From the NCBI GenBank assembly GCA_036279015.1, contig DASUJY010000072.1, positions 1-64,000 on the forward strand: DNA of 64,000 nucleotides, written 5' to 3'. A program made the position numbers and the translations under genes. Each line of letters begins with the position of its first letter. The first letter of the stretch is position 1. Shown here piece by piece: positions 35,311 to 43,363 of the stretch. This stretch comes from DATEOR01 sp036279015 (lineage in GTDB: Bacteria > Actinomycetota > Thermoleophilia > Gaiellales > Gaiellaceae). Under the pieces are notes generated by a model, which saw only the letters and a list, made by a program, of their open reading frames with translations, was not told the DNA's origin and did no database searches.

Positions 35311-35715
35311 CTACGGGTCGGCGCGCCCGTACTTGTCTTCGAGGCGGACGACGTCGCTCAGCTCCGGCGTCGATGCCTCGAGCACGATCGAGTCCTCGAG
35401 CGCTCGCCAGCGGTGCACGGTGCCGGGGGTGAGATGGAATGAGCGCCCCGGCCCGACGACCTCGTTGTCGAGCGGCTTGCCCGGTTCTCCGATCTCGAGC
35501 TCGATCCGCCCCGAGTGGACATAGATCGTCTCGTCCTTCGTCCGGTGGAATTGGAGGCTCAGCTGCTCGCCCTCCTTCACGAAGAGGAGCTTGCCGCAGT
35601 AGCGATCCGTGGCCGCGAAGATCACCTCGTACCCCCAAGGCTTCTCGACCCGCCGCACGTCGAACGCGAAGCGGTCGAGATCGAGGAGGTTGGGTGACAT
35701 CTCGCTCATTTCCAT
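35311..35715 (-). CDS. Cupin, mannose-6-phosphate isomerase type II-like
   Basis: 134 residues, a single cupin domain. VEKPWGYEVIFAATD near residue 23 is the typical opening of the mannose-6-phosphate isomerase C-terminal cupin. Metal ligands are suggested by LSLQFHRTKDETIYVHSG (H-x6-E pattern) and HLTPGTVHRW (second His). Small proteins of this type are phosphomannose isomerases or sugar-binding cupins. The gene is 5 bases after a nucleotidyltransferase, so a role in making an activated sugar (fructose-6-phosphate to mannose-6-phosphate) is plausible but unproven. Confidence 0.75.
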   Translation of the reverse strand: MEMSEMSPNLLDLDRFAFDVRRVEKPWGYEVIFAATDRYCGKLLFVKEGEQLSLQFHRTKDETIYVHSGRIELEIGEPGKPLDNEVVGPGRSFHLTPGTVHRWRALEDSIVLEASTPELSDVVRLEDKYGRADP

Positions 35716-35719
35716 GGTC

Positions 35720-36427
35720 CTACCCCAGCTTGCCGACGAGAGTCAAGGCCCCCTCCGAGCCGAGCGCCTCTTCGGCCCGACGCAGGTCCTTGGGCGTGTT
35801 GACGGTGATCCAGAGACCGGTGTGGCGAAACGCTCGCAGCCGTCCCGCGGCGGCCAGCTCGGGGAACGTCGAGTCCTCGTGGTCGCCGCGCTCCGGGAGG
35901 GCCTCGAGCGCGCTCTCGCCGAGGACGTAAACGCCGCAGCTCACCCAGTGCGGCAGCTCCGGCGCCTCCCGGAAGCCGGTCACGACGTCCTCCGCGCCGA
36001 GCTCGACGACGCCGAACGGCGACTTGAGCGGCACGACGGCGATCGTTCCCGCCGCGCCGGTCTCTCGGTGGCGCGCGAGCATCGCCCCCAGGTCGAGATC
36101 GACGAGCTCGTCTCCGTTCAGCGCGAAGACGTCGCCTGGCTCGCGGCGCGAGGCCGCGGCGAGCCGCAGGCCGCCGCCGCGCCCGAGCGGCTCGGGCTCC
36201 GGCGCAGGCACGATCTCGGGGCCGAGCCCGGAGAGCGCCTTCGTGAACTCGTCCTCCGTCCCCGCCGAGCAGCTGACGATCACGCGGGTGACCCCGGCCG
36301 CGGCGAGCATTCCGACCTGGTAGGCCGCGAGCGGCCGCCCGGCGACCGGCACGAGCGCCTTCGGCCGCCCGCCGGCCGCGGCGCCGAGCCGCTCGCCCTT
36401 TCCTCCTGCCAGGATGATCGCCTCCAT
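35720..36427 (-). CDS. Sugar-phosphate nucleotidyltransferase
   Basis: 235 residues, catalytic domain only. Signature AIILAGGKGERLG at the N-terminus followed by GGRPKALVPVAGRPL is the NTP-transferase nucleotide loop and Lys. FALNGDELVDLDLGAML gives the metal-site Asp, then VTGFREAPELPHWVSCGVYVL. There is no beta-helix domain. Such short enzymes (RmlA/HddC/MurU-like) activate sugar-1-phosphates with NTP. It sits between the UDP-glucose dehydrogenase and cupin genes with gaps of 13 and 4 bases, in what looks like an envelope-sugar operon. The sugar is not identified. Confidence 0.85.
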   Translation of the reverse strand: MEAIILAGGKGERLGAAAGGRPKALVPVAGRPLAAYQVGMLAAAGVTRVIVSCSAGTEDEFTKALSGLGPEIVPAPEPEPLGRGGGLRLAAASRREPGDVFALNGDELVDLDLGAMLARHRETGAAGTIAVVPLKSPFGVVELGAEDVVTGFREAPELPHWVSCGVYVLGESALEALPERGDHEDSTFPELAAAGRLRAFRHTGLWITVNTPKDLRRAEEALGSEGALTLVGKLG

Positions 36428-36440
36428 CGGTCCCTCCCGA

Positions 36441-37781
36441 TCAGCGCCGGAGCTCTGTCTCCGCTTCCGCCGCGACGGGAAGCGTTTCGAGCTCGTGTGC
36501 CGCGCGGCCGATCGACTCGTACGTGAAGCCCGCCGCGCGAGCCTTCTCCGGGTCGAGGAGGTTCCGTCCGTCGACGATGAGCGGGTTGCGCATGGACGCC
36601 GCTACCTCCGGGGCGAGCAGCCCGCGAAGCTCGTCCCATTCGGTCACGATGACCGCCGCGTCCGCGTCCCGGAGCGCGTCCTGAAGCGTCTCGCACAGGT
36701 CGACGGCCACGAGAGCGCGCCTCGCCTCGGCGAGCGCGATCGGATCCCAGCCCCTCACCACGGCGCCTTCGGCGACGAGGCGCGGCGCGAGGATGAGACT
36801 CGGGGCATCGCGCATGTCGTTCGTGTTCGGCTTGAAGGTGAGGCCGAGGAGCGCGATCGTCTTCCCGCGCAGCGGCCCGAGATGCCTGACGAGCTTGCCG
36901 ACGACGCGCCGCTTCTGGAGCTCGTTCACCTCGATCACCGCCGTGAGGAGCTGGAAGTGGTAGCCGGAGTTGCCGGCGAGTTGTTTGAGCGCGCTCACGT
37001 CCTTCGGCAGGCAGGAGCCTGAGTAACCGATGCCCGGCCGCAGGAAGAGCGAGCCGATGCGGCGGTCGAGCCCCATCCCTTCGGCGACGACGGAGACGTC
37101 CGCCCCCGTCTCCTCGCAGACGTTGGCGATCTCGTTGATGAACGAGATCTTTGTCGCGAGGAAAGCGTTCGACGCGAGCTTCACCATCTCGGCCGAGGCG
37201 ACGTCGGCGCGCACGACCGGCGCTTCAATCGTCTCGTAGAGCGCCTCGACCGCGTCGCCGTCGGCGTCGTCGAAGGCGCCCACGACTATCCGGTCCGGAT
37301 GCATGAAGTCGCGGAGCGCCGTCGACTCGGCGAGGAACTCGGGGTTCGAGACGTAGCCGACATGGGCGAGGCCGCGCGCGTCCAGCCCGTGCCTGACCTT
37401 CTCGCCGGTACCGACCGGCACCGTGCTCTTCATGACGAGGATCGCACGCTCCTCGAGGTCGGGCAGCTCGTCGAGGACGCGCCAGACTGCCGAGAGGTCG
37501 GCGTCCCCGGAGGGAGTCGGCGGCGTCGGGACGGAGACGAAGGCAATCCGCGCCCGTGCGAAGACCTCGCCGAGGTCGAGCGTGTAATGGATCCGCCCGC
37601 GGTTCGCGGCGAGCGCCTCGCCGAGGCCGGGTTCGAAGATGGGGACGCGCCCGGCCTCGAGCTCCGCGATCCGCTCAGGGACGACGTCGCGAACGACGAC
37701 CTCGTGGCCGAGCTCCGCGAAGCAGGCAGCGGTGACGAGCCCGACCCAGCCGGCGCCGATGACTCCGAGGGGTTCGTTCAT
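36441..37781 (-). CDS. UDP-glucose 6-dehydrogenase family protein
   Basis: 446 residues. The N-terminal Rossmann motif is GVIGAGWVGLVTAACFAELGH. The nucleophilic Cys is in PGIGYSGSCLPKDVSAL (about residue 258), the hallmark of UDP-glucose and GDP-mannose dehydrogenases. The C-terminal domain has LLGLTFKPNTNDMRDAPSL and GWDP. The most likely reaction is UDP-glucose to UDP-glucuronate with two NAD. UDP-ManNAc dehydrogenases share the fold and cannot be excluded. It sits 10 bases after the LCP-protein gene, suggesting uronic-acid-containing wall or capsule glycans. Confidence 0.9.
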   Translation of the reverse strand: MNEPLGVIGAGWVGLVTAACFAELGHEVVVRDVVPERIAELEAGRVPIFEPGLGEALAANRGRIHYTLDLGEVFARARIAFVSVPTPPTPSGDADLSAVWRVLDELPDLEERAILVMKSTVPVGTGEKVRHGLDARGLAHVGYVSNPEFLAESTALRDFMHPDRIVVGAFDDADGDAVEALYETIEAPVVRADVASAEMVKLASNAFLATKISFINEIANVCEETGADVSVVAEGMGLDRRIGSLFLRPGIGYSGSCLPKDVSALKQLAGNSGYHFQLLTAVIEVNELQKRRVVGKLVRHLGPLRGKTIALLGLTFKPNTNDMRDAPSLILAPRLVAEGAVVRGWDPIALAEARRALVAVDLCETLQDALRDADAAVIVTEWDELRGLLAPEVAASMRNPLIVDGRNLLDPEKARAAGFTYESIGRAAHELETLPVAAEAETELRR

Positions 37782-37790
37782 CGCCTGAGC

Positions 37791-39677
37791 TTAGTCGCCA
37801 CGGAGCGGCTTCAGCCCCTTCGCAATGGCGAGCATCGTCTCGTTCGAAAGTCGGTTCAGCGTCGTGTTCATCACCCAGTAGGCGGCCCCATTCACGCGGA
37901 AGGCGACCATGTGCAGCTTCGGCCCGTCGAAGTAGAGCCCGTAGTCGCGCCCCTTGATGCGCCGCTGCACGCTCGCTCCGTCGAGGATCGGCGGGTCGTC
38001 CCAGGCGATCTCCTGGATGCCCCAGTACTCGGCGCCCGCGGTCTCGTAGACGAGGCGGACGGCGCCGTGGTCTCCGACCTTGTAGGCGCGCACGGGCTCG
38101 ACCGTGGAGAGCGAGGAGGACGACTCCCGGACGCTCGGCGTGTAGAGCTGGAGGCCGACCTTCGACTTGACGCTTCGCAGCACACCGGCGGCGACCGTGT
38201 CGGTCGTGACGGCCGGAGGCTCGGGGGTCGGGGTCTGGTCGGAGGGACCCGGGGTGAGATCGCCGTCGAACGTCTGCCCGACGATCACGCGCAGCATCGT
38301 GTCGAGCTTCGTCCCGGCATCGGCCGCCTCGGTCTCCCCGTCGCCGAAGAGATCGGCCATCTGCTCGGCGGCGGCCTCGGCGCCCGCGACGGCCGGGTCG
38401 TAGAGGATCTTCGTCCGGAAGTAGTCGAACTTGTCGGCGTTGCCGCCGTTCACGACCTTGTAGCCGCGGTCGGAGAGATGGATCGCCGCCTCGTCGGCCG
38501 CGCCGGCGACCCCGTTCCCGTTCAGGACCTCGACGCTGACGTCGGAGGGACGCGGCCCGGTGTCCTTCGGCGCCTTCTCGCCGAGGGCGACGTTTGCCGC
38601 CTTCTCGGGTGCGGACACGTCGGGGTTCATGAAGTTGTTGACCGCCTCGTCGATCGAGGCCTGCGAGGCGGAGAGCTCGTTGTAGCCGGTGATCCCAGAA
38701 AGCTGCACCTGCTGGAAGTTCCCCGACGGGAGGCCGTAGATGAGCCGCGCATAGCCGTAGAGGGTGCCGACGTCGAGCGCCTTCCCCCCTCCCACGCCCA
38801 CCTCGACGTTGTCGGTGACCGTGTTGACGATGCCGGGCACCCGGGTGACGGACCAGTGCGTCGCGATCTGCTGCTTCATCGCCTTGACGAAGTCCTGCTG
38901 GCGCACGACGCGGTAGAGGTCGGAGTCTGTGTGCCGGAAGCGGACGTAGTCGAGCGCCTGCTTGCCGCCGAGATGCTGGTAGCCAGGCTGGATGTCGATG
39001 GTGGCGTAGTTCTCGCCGTTCGAGTTGTCGTTGAAGTAGCGGTGGTCGACGTCGAGATAGACGCCGCCGAGCTTGTCGACGATGTCGATGAAGCCGACGA
39101 AGTTGACCGTGATGATGTAGTTGATCGGGATGTGGGTGAGCTCCTTGACGGTCTTCAGCGTCCCGCGCGGCCCGCACGAGGTGTAGGCCTCGTTGATCCG
39201 GCCGGTGAACGGTGCCTGTCCCTTGCAGCCCGGGATCGGGACGACCAGGTCGCGCGGAAAGGAGAGCATCGAGACGACCTTCTTGCCCGGGTCGGCGCGG
39301 AGGAGCATGATCGTGTCCGAGCGCGAGCCGAGCGAGCTCTCCGGCCCGAGGCGCTTGTCGTACCCGACCACCATCGCGACGGTCGGCTGGTCGGCCTTGG
39401 CGACGTCGAGCTCCTCCTGGGCAGCGATCACCTCCGGTGTGTGTGCACGCACCTCCGCGACGCTCTGGTTGATGAAGAGCCAGGCGCCGCCCGCAAGGGC
39501 TCCGGCCGCGACGAGGACTGCGATCACGAGCCAGAGGAAGAACTTGCCGAGCAGGCGAAGCGGACCGCGGCGCTTGGTGCGATAGCGGTTCACGCCGCCG
39601 AGCGGAGAAAGCGGGATCCCGCCGTGGCCGTTGCCGGAGACATTGCCGGCTCTTCCACGCTTGAGGGTCGTTCGCAT
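37791..39677 (-). CDS. LytR-CpsA-Psr (LCP) family wall-glycopolymer transferase with LytR_C domain
   Basis: 628 residues. A basic cytoplasmic N-terminus precedes one membrane helix (GKFFLWLVIAVLVAAGALAGGAWLF), placing the rest outside. The LCP domain (about residues 85-300) has GSRSDTIMLLRADPGKK, MLSFPRDLVVPIPG, GRINEAYTSCGP, and ALDYVRFRHTDSDLYRVVRQQDFV with the arginines that hold polyprenyl-pyrophosphate. A LytR_C domain follows (VSVEVLNGNGVAGAADEAAIHL, about residue 393), then a roughly 150-residue extension of unknown role. LCP enzymes ligate glycopolymers to peptidoglycan or arabinogalactan. It is first in a run with sugar-activating genes. Confidence 0.93.
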   Translation of the reverse strand: MRTTLKRGRAGNVSGNGHGGIPLSPLGGVNRYRTKRRGPLRLLGKFFLWLVIAVLVAAGALAGGAWLFINQSVAEVRAHTPEVIAAQEELDVAKADQPTVAMVVGYDKRLGPESSLGSRSDTIMLLRADPGKKVVSMLSFPRDLVVPIPGCKGQAPFTGRINEAYTSCGPRGTLKTVKELTHIPINYIITVNFVGFIDIVDKLGGVYLDVDHRYFNDNSNGENYATIDIQPGYQHLGGKQALDYVRFRHTDSDLYRVVRQQDFVKAMKQQIATHWSVTRVPGIVNTVTDNVEVGVGGGKALDVGTLYGYARLIYGLPSGNFQQVQLSGITGYNELSASQASIDEAVNNFMNPDVSAPEKAANVALGEKAPKDTGPRPSDVSVEVLNGNGVAGAADEAAIHLSDRGYKVVNGGNADKFDYFRTKILYDPAVAGAEAAAEQMADLFGDGETEAADAGTKLDTMLRVIVGQTFDGDLTPGPSDQTPTPEPPAVTTDTVAAGVLRSVKSKVGLQLYTPSVRESSSSLSTVEPVRAYKVGDHGAVRLVYETAGAEYWGIQEIAWDDPPILDGASVQRRIKGRDYGLYFDGPKLHMVAFRVNGAAYWVMNTTLNRLSNETMLAIAKGLKPLRGD

Positions 39678-39728
39678 AGAAAAAATCGCCGCACGGCGAC
39701 TAGGGGAGGATAGCCAAGCGCGCGGGCA

Positions 39729-40850
39729 TCAAACGCCACGAACGGTTTCCGCGGCCAGTTGCTCCGCGACCGCCAGCAGGCTCTCGCTCTGCTCGTAGAC
39801 GGCGAGCTGCTCGTCTGCGCCGGTGCCGCGCTCGAGGAGACCCTCGACGAGGTCGAGCTGCGGCGCGCAGCCGAGCTCCTCGGCCGCGGGCCGGCTGAGC
39901 TCGACGAGCCGGCGGAGGGCCTCTCGCGCCGGCCGTTCCGTGTCGTTCGCGAAGTCGATCAGCTTCGCGTCGAGCCCGTCGCGCGCCGCGCGCCACTTGT
40001 TCTCGGCGATCAAAGTGATCGGCTCGGTCGCGGGCGGCTCGCCGCGGTCGAAGTCCGCAGCCATCGTCGCCACGAGCGTCTGCGTAAGGGCCGCGATCGC
40101 CGCCACCGAGTCGATCCGCGTCTGGGCGTCGCAGATCCTGAGCTCGATCGTCCCGAGGCGGGGATGCGGGCGGAGATCCCACCAGATGTAGGTGTAATCT
40201 TCGAACGAGTTCGTCTTGATGCCGCGCTCGACCATGAGCTCGAACTCCTCGTAGGAGGCGAACGCGGGCGGCAGCCCTGCGCGCGGGAAGGGCTCGAAGA
40301 CCTTGACGCGCGTCGAGGCGAGCCCCGTCTGCCGGCCCTGCCAGAACGGCGAGTTCGCCGAGAGGGCGAGGAGCTCCGGGAGGTAGGTGCGCAGGCCGTT
40401 CGCGCAGGCGATCGCCTTCTCCGGCGAGTCGAGCCCCACGTGCACGTGCAGGCCGAAGATCAGCTCGCGCTCGGCGATCCAGCGCATCGACTCGATCAGG
40501 TCGAGATAGCGCGGCTCGTCGGTGACCTCCTGGTGCTCGTACCGGGAGAACGGATGCGTCCCGGCCGAGGCGATGACCGCGTCCCGCTCGGCGGCCGCGT
40601 CCCGAAGTCGGCCACGCAGATCGCGCAGGTCCGCGATTGCCTCCTCGACGGTGGCCGCGACGCCCGTCGCCACTTCCACGACCGACTGGAGGAGCTCCGC
40701 CTTGACCCGGTGCTCCGCCTCCTCGCCCTCGAAGGCGCGGAGGATCTCGTCGATCCGCGAGACGAGCTCGTAGCTCTCCGCGTGGAGGAGCTGGAACTCC
40801 TCCTCGACCCCGAGGCTGAACGGGGCGCTCTTGCCGAAGTTCTGGTCCAG
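39729..40850 (-). CDS. YbdK-type carboxylate-amine ligase (glutamate-cysteine ligase 2 family), probable CTG start
   Basis: 373 residues from CTG 40850. No ATG, GTG or TTG occurs in frame before the conserved core. The N-terminus LDQNFGKSAPFSLGVEEEF resembles the M-D-x-x-F-G-K-S-x-P-F start of relatives, so this CTG is the best initiator. Catalytic blocks: GVEEEFQLL, FGLHVHVGLDSPEKAI, WWDLRPHPRLGTIELRICD, and ENKWRAARDGLDAKLID. Family members have weak glutamate-cysteine ligase activity or ligate other amines. Several actinobacterial homologues act on specialised substrates. The gene follows the MetE-like pair by 10 bases. The product is not known, and a glutathione role should not be assumed. 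Confidence 0.85.
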   Translation of the reverse strand: MDQNFGKSAPFSLGVEEEFQLLHAESYELVSRIDEILRAFEGEEAEHRVKAELLQSVVEVATGVAATVEEAIADLRDLRGRLRDAAAERDAVIASAGTHPFSRYEHQEVTDEPRYLDLIESMRWIAERELIFGLHVHVGLDSPEKAIACANGLRTYLPELLALSANSPFWQGRQTGLASTRVKVFEPFPRAGLPPAFASYEEFELMVERGIKTNSFEDYTYIWWDLRPHPRLGTIELRICDAQTRIDSVAAIAALTQTLVATMAADFDRGEPPATEPITLIAENKWRAARDGLDAKLIDFANDTERPAREALRRLVELSRPAAEELGCAPQLDLVEGLLERGTGADEQLAVYEQSESLLAVAEQLAAETVRGV

Positions 40851-40860
40851 CGGTCCGGCG

Positions 40861-42006
40861 CTAGAGCGCGTCCTCGGCGAGGCGCGTGCCCTCCACCATG
40901 TTCGAGAGCTTCTCGTACACGACCTCCCAGCTGCGCGTGCGGAGACCGCAGTCTGGATTGACCTGGATCCGCGCGGGATCGCCGAGCACGTCGACGGCGT
41001 AGAGGATCCGGTCGCGCACGAGCTCGGCCGGTTCGACGAAGTCAGAATGGATGTCGAGCACGCCGAGGCCCACGTTCGGGTAGCCGTGCTCCTTGAAAAG
41101 GGCGAGCGTGTCTGCGTAGCCCGGCCGGTCCTCGTCGCGCGTCCCGAGCTCGCGCGAGTCGCGGTTGGCGAACTCGAGCTGGAGCTCGAGGCAGTCGTCG
41201 AGCTCGAGGACGGCCGGCCAGAGCGCGCCGTAGTCGGAGAAGCAGATGTGCATCGACTTCTTCGCCGCGACACCGCGCGTCGCCTCGTTGAACCCCTGGA
41301 CGACGAGCGGCACCTCGTCCGGCTTCGTCGTCGCGGCCGGCTCGTCGATCTGAATCCACTCGGCGCCGGCCGCGACGAGGCCTTCGACGTTGGGGCGGAT
41401 CACGTTCGCCGCCACGTCGTGGACGAAGCGCCGGCGGGCCTCGTAACGGTGCTCCGCCGAGGCACCGAGCCCGCCCTCGTGGCCGTAATGCTCGTCGTAG
41501 GACCAGTCCTCCATCGTGTAGGCGCCGGTGAGCGGCACCTTGACGACCCGGTTTGTGTGGGAGCGGACGAACTCGTACTCCTCGACGTCCTGGGGCCCGG
41601 ACACCGAAGGCGACTCCACGACCGCCGCCTTGGCGTAGTACTTGTTGTCGAACGAGCGGACGATCCCGCGCGGCTCGAACCCGCCGGCGAAGGCTGCGAC
41701 GTGGTCGTACATCTCGGTCCGCTTCTGCTCACCGTCGTAGACGACGTCGAGCCCGACCTGCTCGAGCAAGCGAATGGCGTAGCGGGCCGCCCAGTCGTCT
41801 ATATCCGGCAAGTCGCCTTCCCCCACTTGACCGGAGGACAGGAGCTCGACGAGCTCCTCGTGATCTTCGACTCCGAGCCGGCTTCCCCAGCTTCGAGCGG
41901 CTTCGACGTCGCTGTCCTCGAGCGGCCGGCCGGCGAACGTCTTCACGCGCCACGACGGCTTCCCGAGACTGCCGATCTCCTGGGTGAGGAAGCGAACCGG
42001 GCTCAT
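40861..42006 (-). CDS. MetE-like (cobalamin-independent) methionine synthase, catalytic zinc domain
   Basis: 381 residues, half the size of classic MetE (about 750). It matches the C-terminal barrel: IQIDEPAAT (substrate carboxylates), then the zinc set HICFSDY (His-x-Cys), LEFANRD (Glu) and NPDCGL (Cys). The N-terminal barrel of classic MetE is missing. The start ATG overlaps the partner gene at 42003-42914 as ATGA, so the two are co-translated. Such core-MetE proteins in archaea and some bacteria take methyl groups from sources other than methyltetrahydrofolate-triglutamate. ahcY and mtnA lie in the same - strand series, consistent with homocysteine remethylation. The methyl donor is unknown. 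Confidence 0.82.
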   Translation of the reverse strand: MSPVRFLTQEIGSLGKPSWRVKTFAGRPLEDSDVEAARSWGSRLGVEDHEELVELLSSGQVGEGDLPDIDDWAARYAIRLLEQVGLDVVYDGEQKRTEMYDHVAAFAGGFEPRGIVRSFDNKYYAKAAVVESPSVSGPQDVEEYEFVRSHTNRVVKVPLTGAYTMEDWSYDEHYGHEGGLGASAEHRYEARRRFVHDVAANVIRPNVEGLVAAGAEWIQIDEPAATTKPDEVPLVVQGFNEATRGVAAKKSMHICFSDYGALWPAVLELDDCLELQLEFANRDSRELGTRDEDRPGYADTLALFKEHGYPNVGLGVLDIHSDFVEPAELVRDRILYAVDVLGDPARIQVNPDCGLRTRSWEVVYEKLSNMVEGTRLAEDAL

Positions 42007-42914
42007 GCGACGGCCTCCTCCATGGTCGCCTGGACGCGACCGAGGTTTGCGACCTTCTGGCGCGCGATCGGCTCCGACACGAACTGGAGATCTCCGTTGG
42101 GTGTGACGGAGACACCGCCGGCCACCCGCTCGGCGAGCTCCTGGACGAAGCGTGCAAGCTTGTCCGGGTCCTCGAGCGCCGAGCTCCGCGCGTCGACGAC
42201 GCCGGCCATGATCTCCTTCGGATACCCCTTCGGCACGGCGTCGAGGCTCGTACGGTAGAAGTCGACCCCGATGGCATCCACAGGAAGCTCGGCCAGCGGC
42301 TCGAGCAGCGGCGCAGCGCCGAGAAAGGGCAGCTGGAGCGCGTATGGGCCGTCGGGAAGCTTCGAAATCGCCGCCGCGAGCTCGGCGACGTCCTCCGAAG
42401 CGAGGAAAGGCTCGTAGAGGACGACGAGAGCGCACCCCGCCTCGAGGTCGGCCTCGACCTGCGCCGCGAGCACGTTCGCTGCGAGGGCTTCGGGCGAGGC
42501 CGCGCCGTTCGTCGCACGGCTGAATGCAAGCGGCGACGGGAGCGTCCGCAGCCAGCGCCCGGCCGGCAGCCCAGGAGCGGGGATTGGCTCCCGGAGGCTC
42601 GGCTCTCCCTCCACGAGGACAGCCCGGTAGAAGGTGTTCGTGTCGAGAAAGCGCGTGAGTGGGCGCGCGTCGAGGCCTTCGGAGCGATCCGCCAGGGGCC
42701 GGAAGACATCCTGCCACTCCAGCATGCCGTCGGAGAGAAGCGCGAGGCCCGCCTTCTTCTGGACGGAGACGAGATCTCGGACGTCTGAGGCGGCCTGGCC
42801 CTCGACTGCCTGCGCCGTCGTCCGGCCGCGGTCCAGGTCTCGCGTCGCCTGGACGAGGGCCTCCGAGCGGGGGTAGATCCCGGGTGCGAACGCCCTCAGT
42901 TCCATCCGCGGCAT
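42003..42914 (-). CDS. MetE/UROD-superfamily partner protein lacking the zinc ligands
   Basis: 303 residues. It looks like a MetE-type barrel: it begins FAPGIYPRSEALVQATRDLDRGR, like the R-S-x-x-L-x-x-A opening of MetE-family proteins, and has VSVQKKAGLALLSDGMLEWQD (the two-gene archaeal-type pattern) and LVVLYEPFL in place of the D-E-P strand. The His-x-Cys, Glu and Cys zinc ligands are absent, so it cannot bind the catalytic zinc. Because it overlaps the zinc-bearing gene by ATGA, it probably forms a complex with it and may hold the methyl donor or shape the active site, as the N-domain does in fused MetE. It follows atpC by 29 bases. Confidence 0.75.
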   Translation of the reverse strand: MPRMELRAFAPGIYPRSEALVQATRDLDRGRTTAQAVEGQAASDVRDLVSVQKKAGLALLSDGMLEWQDVFRPLADRSEGLDARPLTRFLDTNTFYRAVLVEGEPSLREPIPAPGLPAGRWLRTLPSPLAFSRATNGAASPEALAANVLAAQVEADLEAGCALVVLYEPFLASEDVAELAAAISKLPDGPYALQLPFLGAAPLLEPLAELPVDAIGVDFYRTSLDAVPKGYPKEIMAGVVDARSSALEDPDKLARFVQELAERVAGGVSVTPNGDLQFVSEPIARQKVANLGRVQATMEEAVA

Positions 42915-42943
42915 CCTAGCGACGCAAACCTGGTGTCCCCGGC

Positions 42944-43363
42944 TCAGCGGCCGGCGACGGAGATCTTGTTCTCGGCGTGCGCGAGGCGCTGCTCGAGCGT
43001 CCAGCGGTCGAGCTGCTCGTCGCCGGACTCGAGCTGCGCGCGAAGCTCTTCCGCCTCGCGGCGCGCCGCGTCGACGTCGATCTCCTTCGCGCGGACGGCG
43101 TCATCGACGAGCACGATCGCCCGGTCCTGCTGCACCTTGAAGAAGCCGGGCCCGGTCGCCATGAACGTCCAGTCCCCGCCCGCCTTCACGCGCGTCTCAC
43201 CGGCTCGGAGCATCGCCACGAGCGGCGCGTGGCGCGCGAGGACGCCGATCTCGCCGGCGGCCCCGGGCACGATCACCATCTCGGCCTCGCCCTCGAAAGC
43301 CGCTCCCTCAGGGGTGACGACCGAGAGGTCGAAGGTGCGAGCGCCGCCCTCGGCGGTGGCCAT
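42944..43363 (-). CDS. atpC: ATP synthase epsilon subunit
   Basis: 139 residues, slightly longer than most. The N-terminal beta-sandwich (FDLSVVTPEGAAFEGEAEMVIVPGAAGEIGVLARHAPLVAML) is diagnostic. The C-terminal helical hairpin (ARREAEELRAQLESGDEQ to AHAENKISVAG), which can inhibit ATP hydrolysis, is present. The start overlaps the atpD stop by one base (TAATG). It is the last gene of the split atp operon. Confidence 0.96.
   Translation of the reverse strand: MATAEGGARTFDLSVVTPEGAAFEGEAEMVIVPGAAGEIGVLARHAPLVAMLRAGETRVKAGGDWTFMATGPGFFKVQQDRAIVLVDDAVRAKEIDVDAARREAEELRAQLESGDEQLDRWTLEQRLAHAENKISVAGR

Noticed and set aside
40861..42914. A frameshifted single metE
   Set aside because: The two frames join by a clean ATGA overlap, and the upstream frame starts with its own conserved N-terminus, so two genes are more likely than a damaged fusion.
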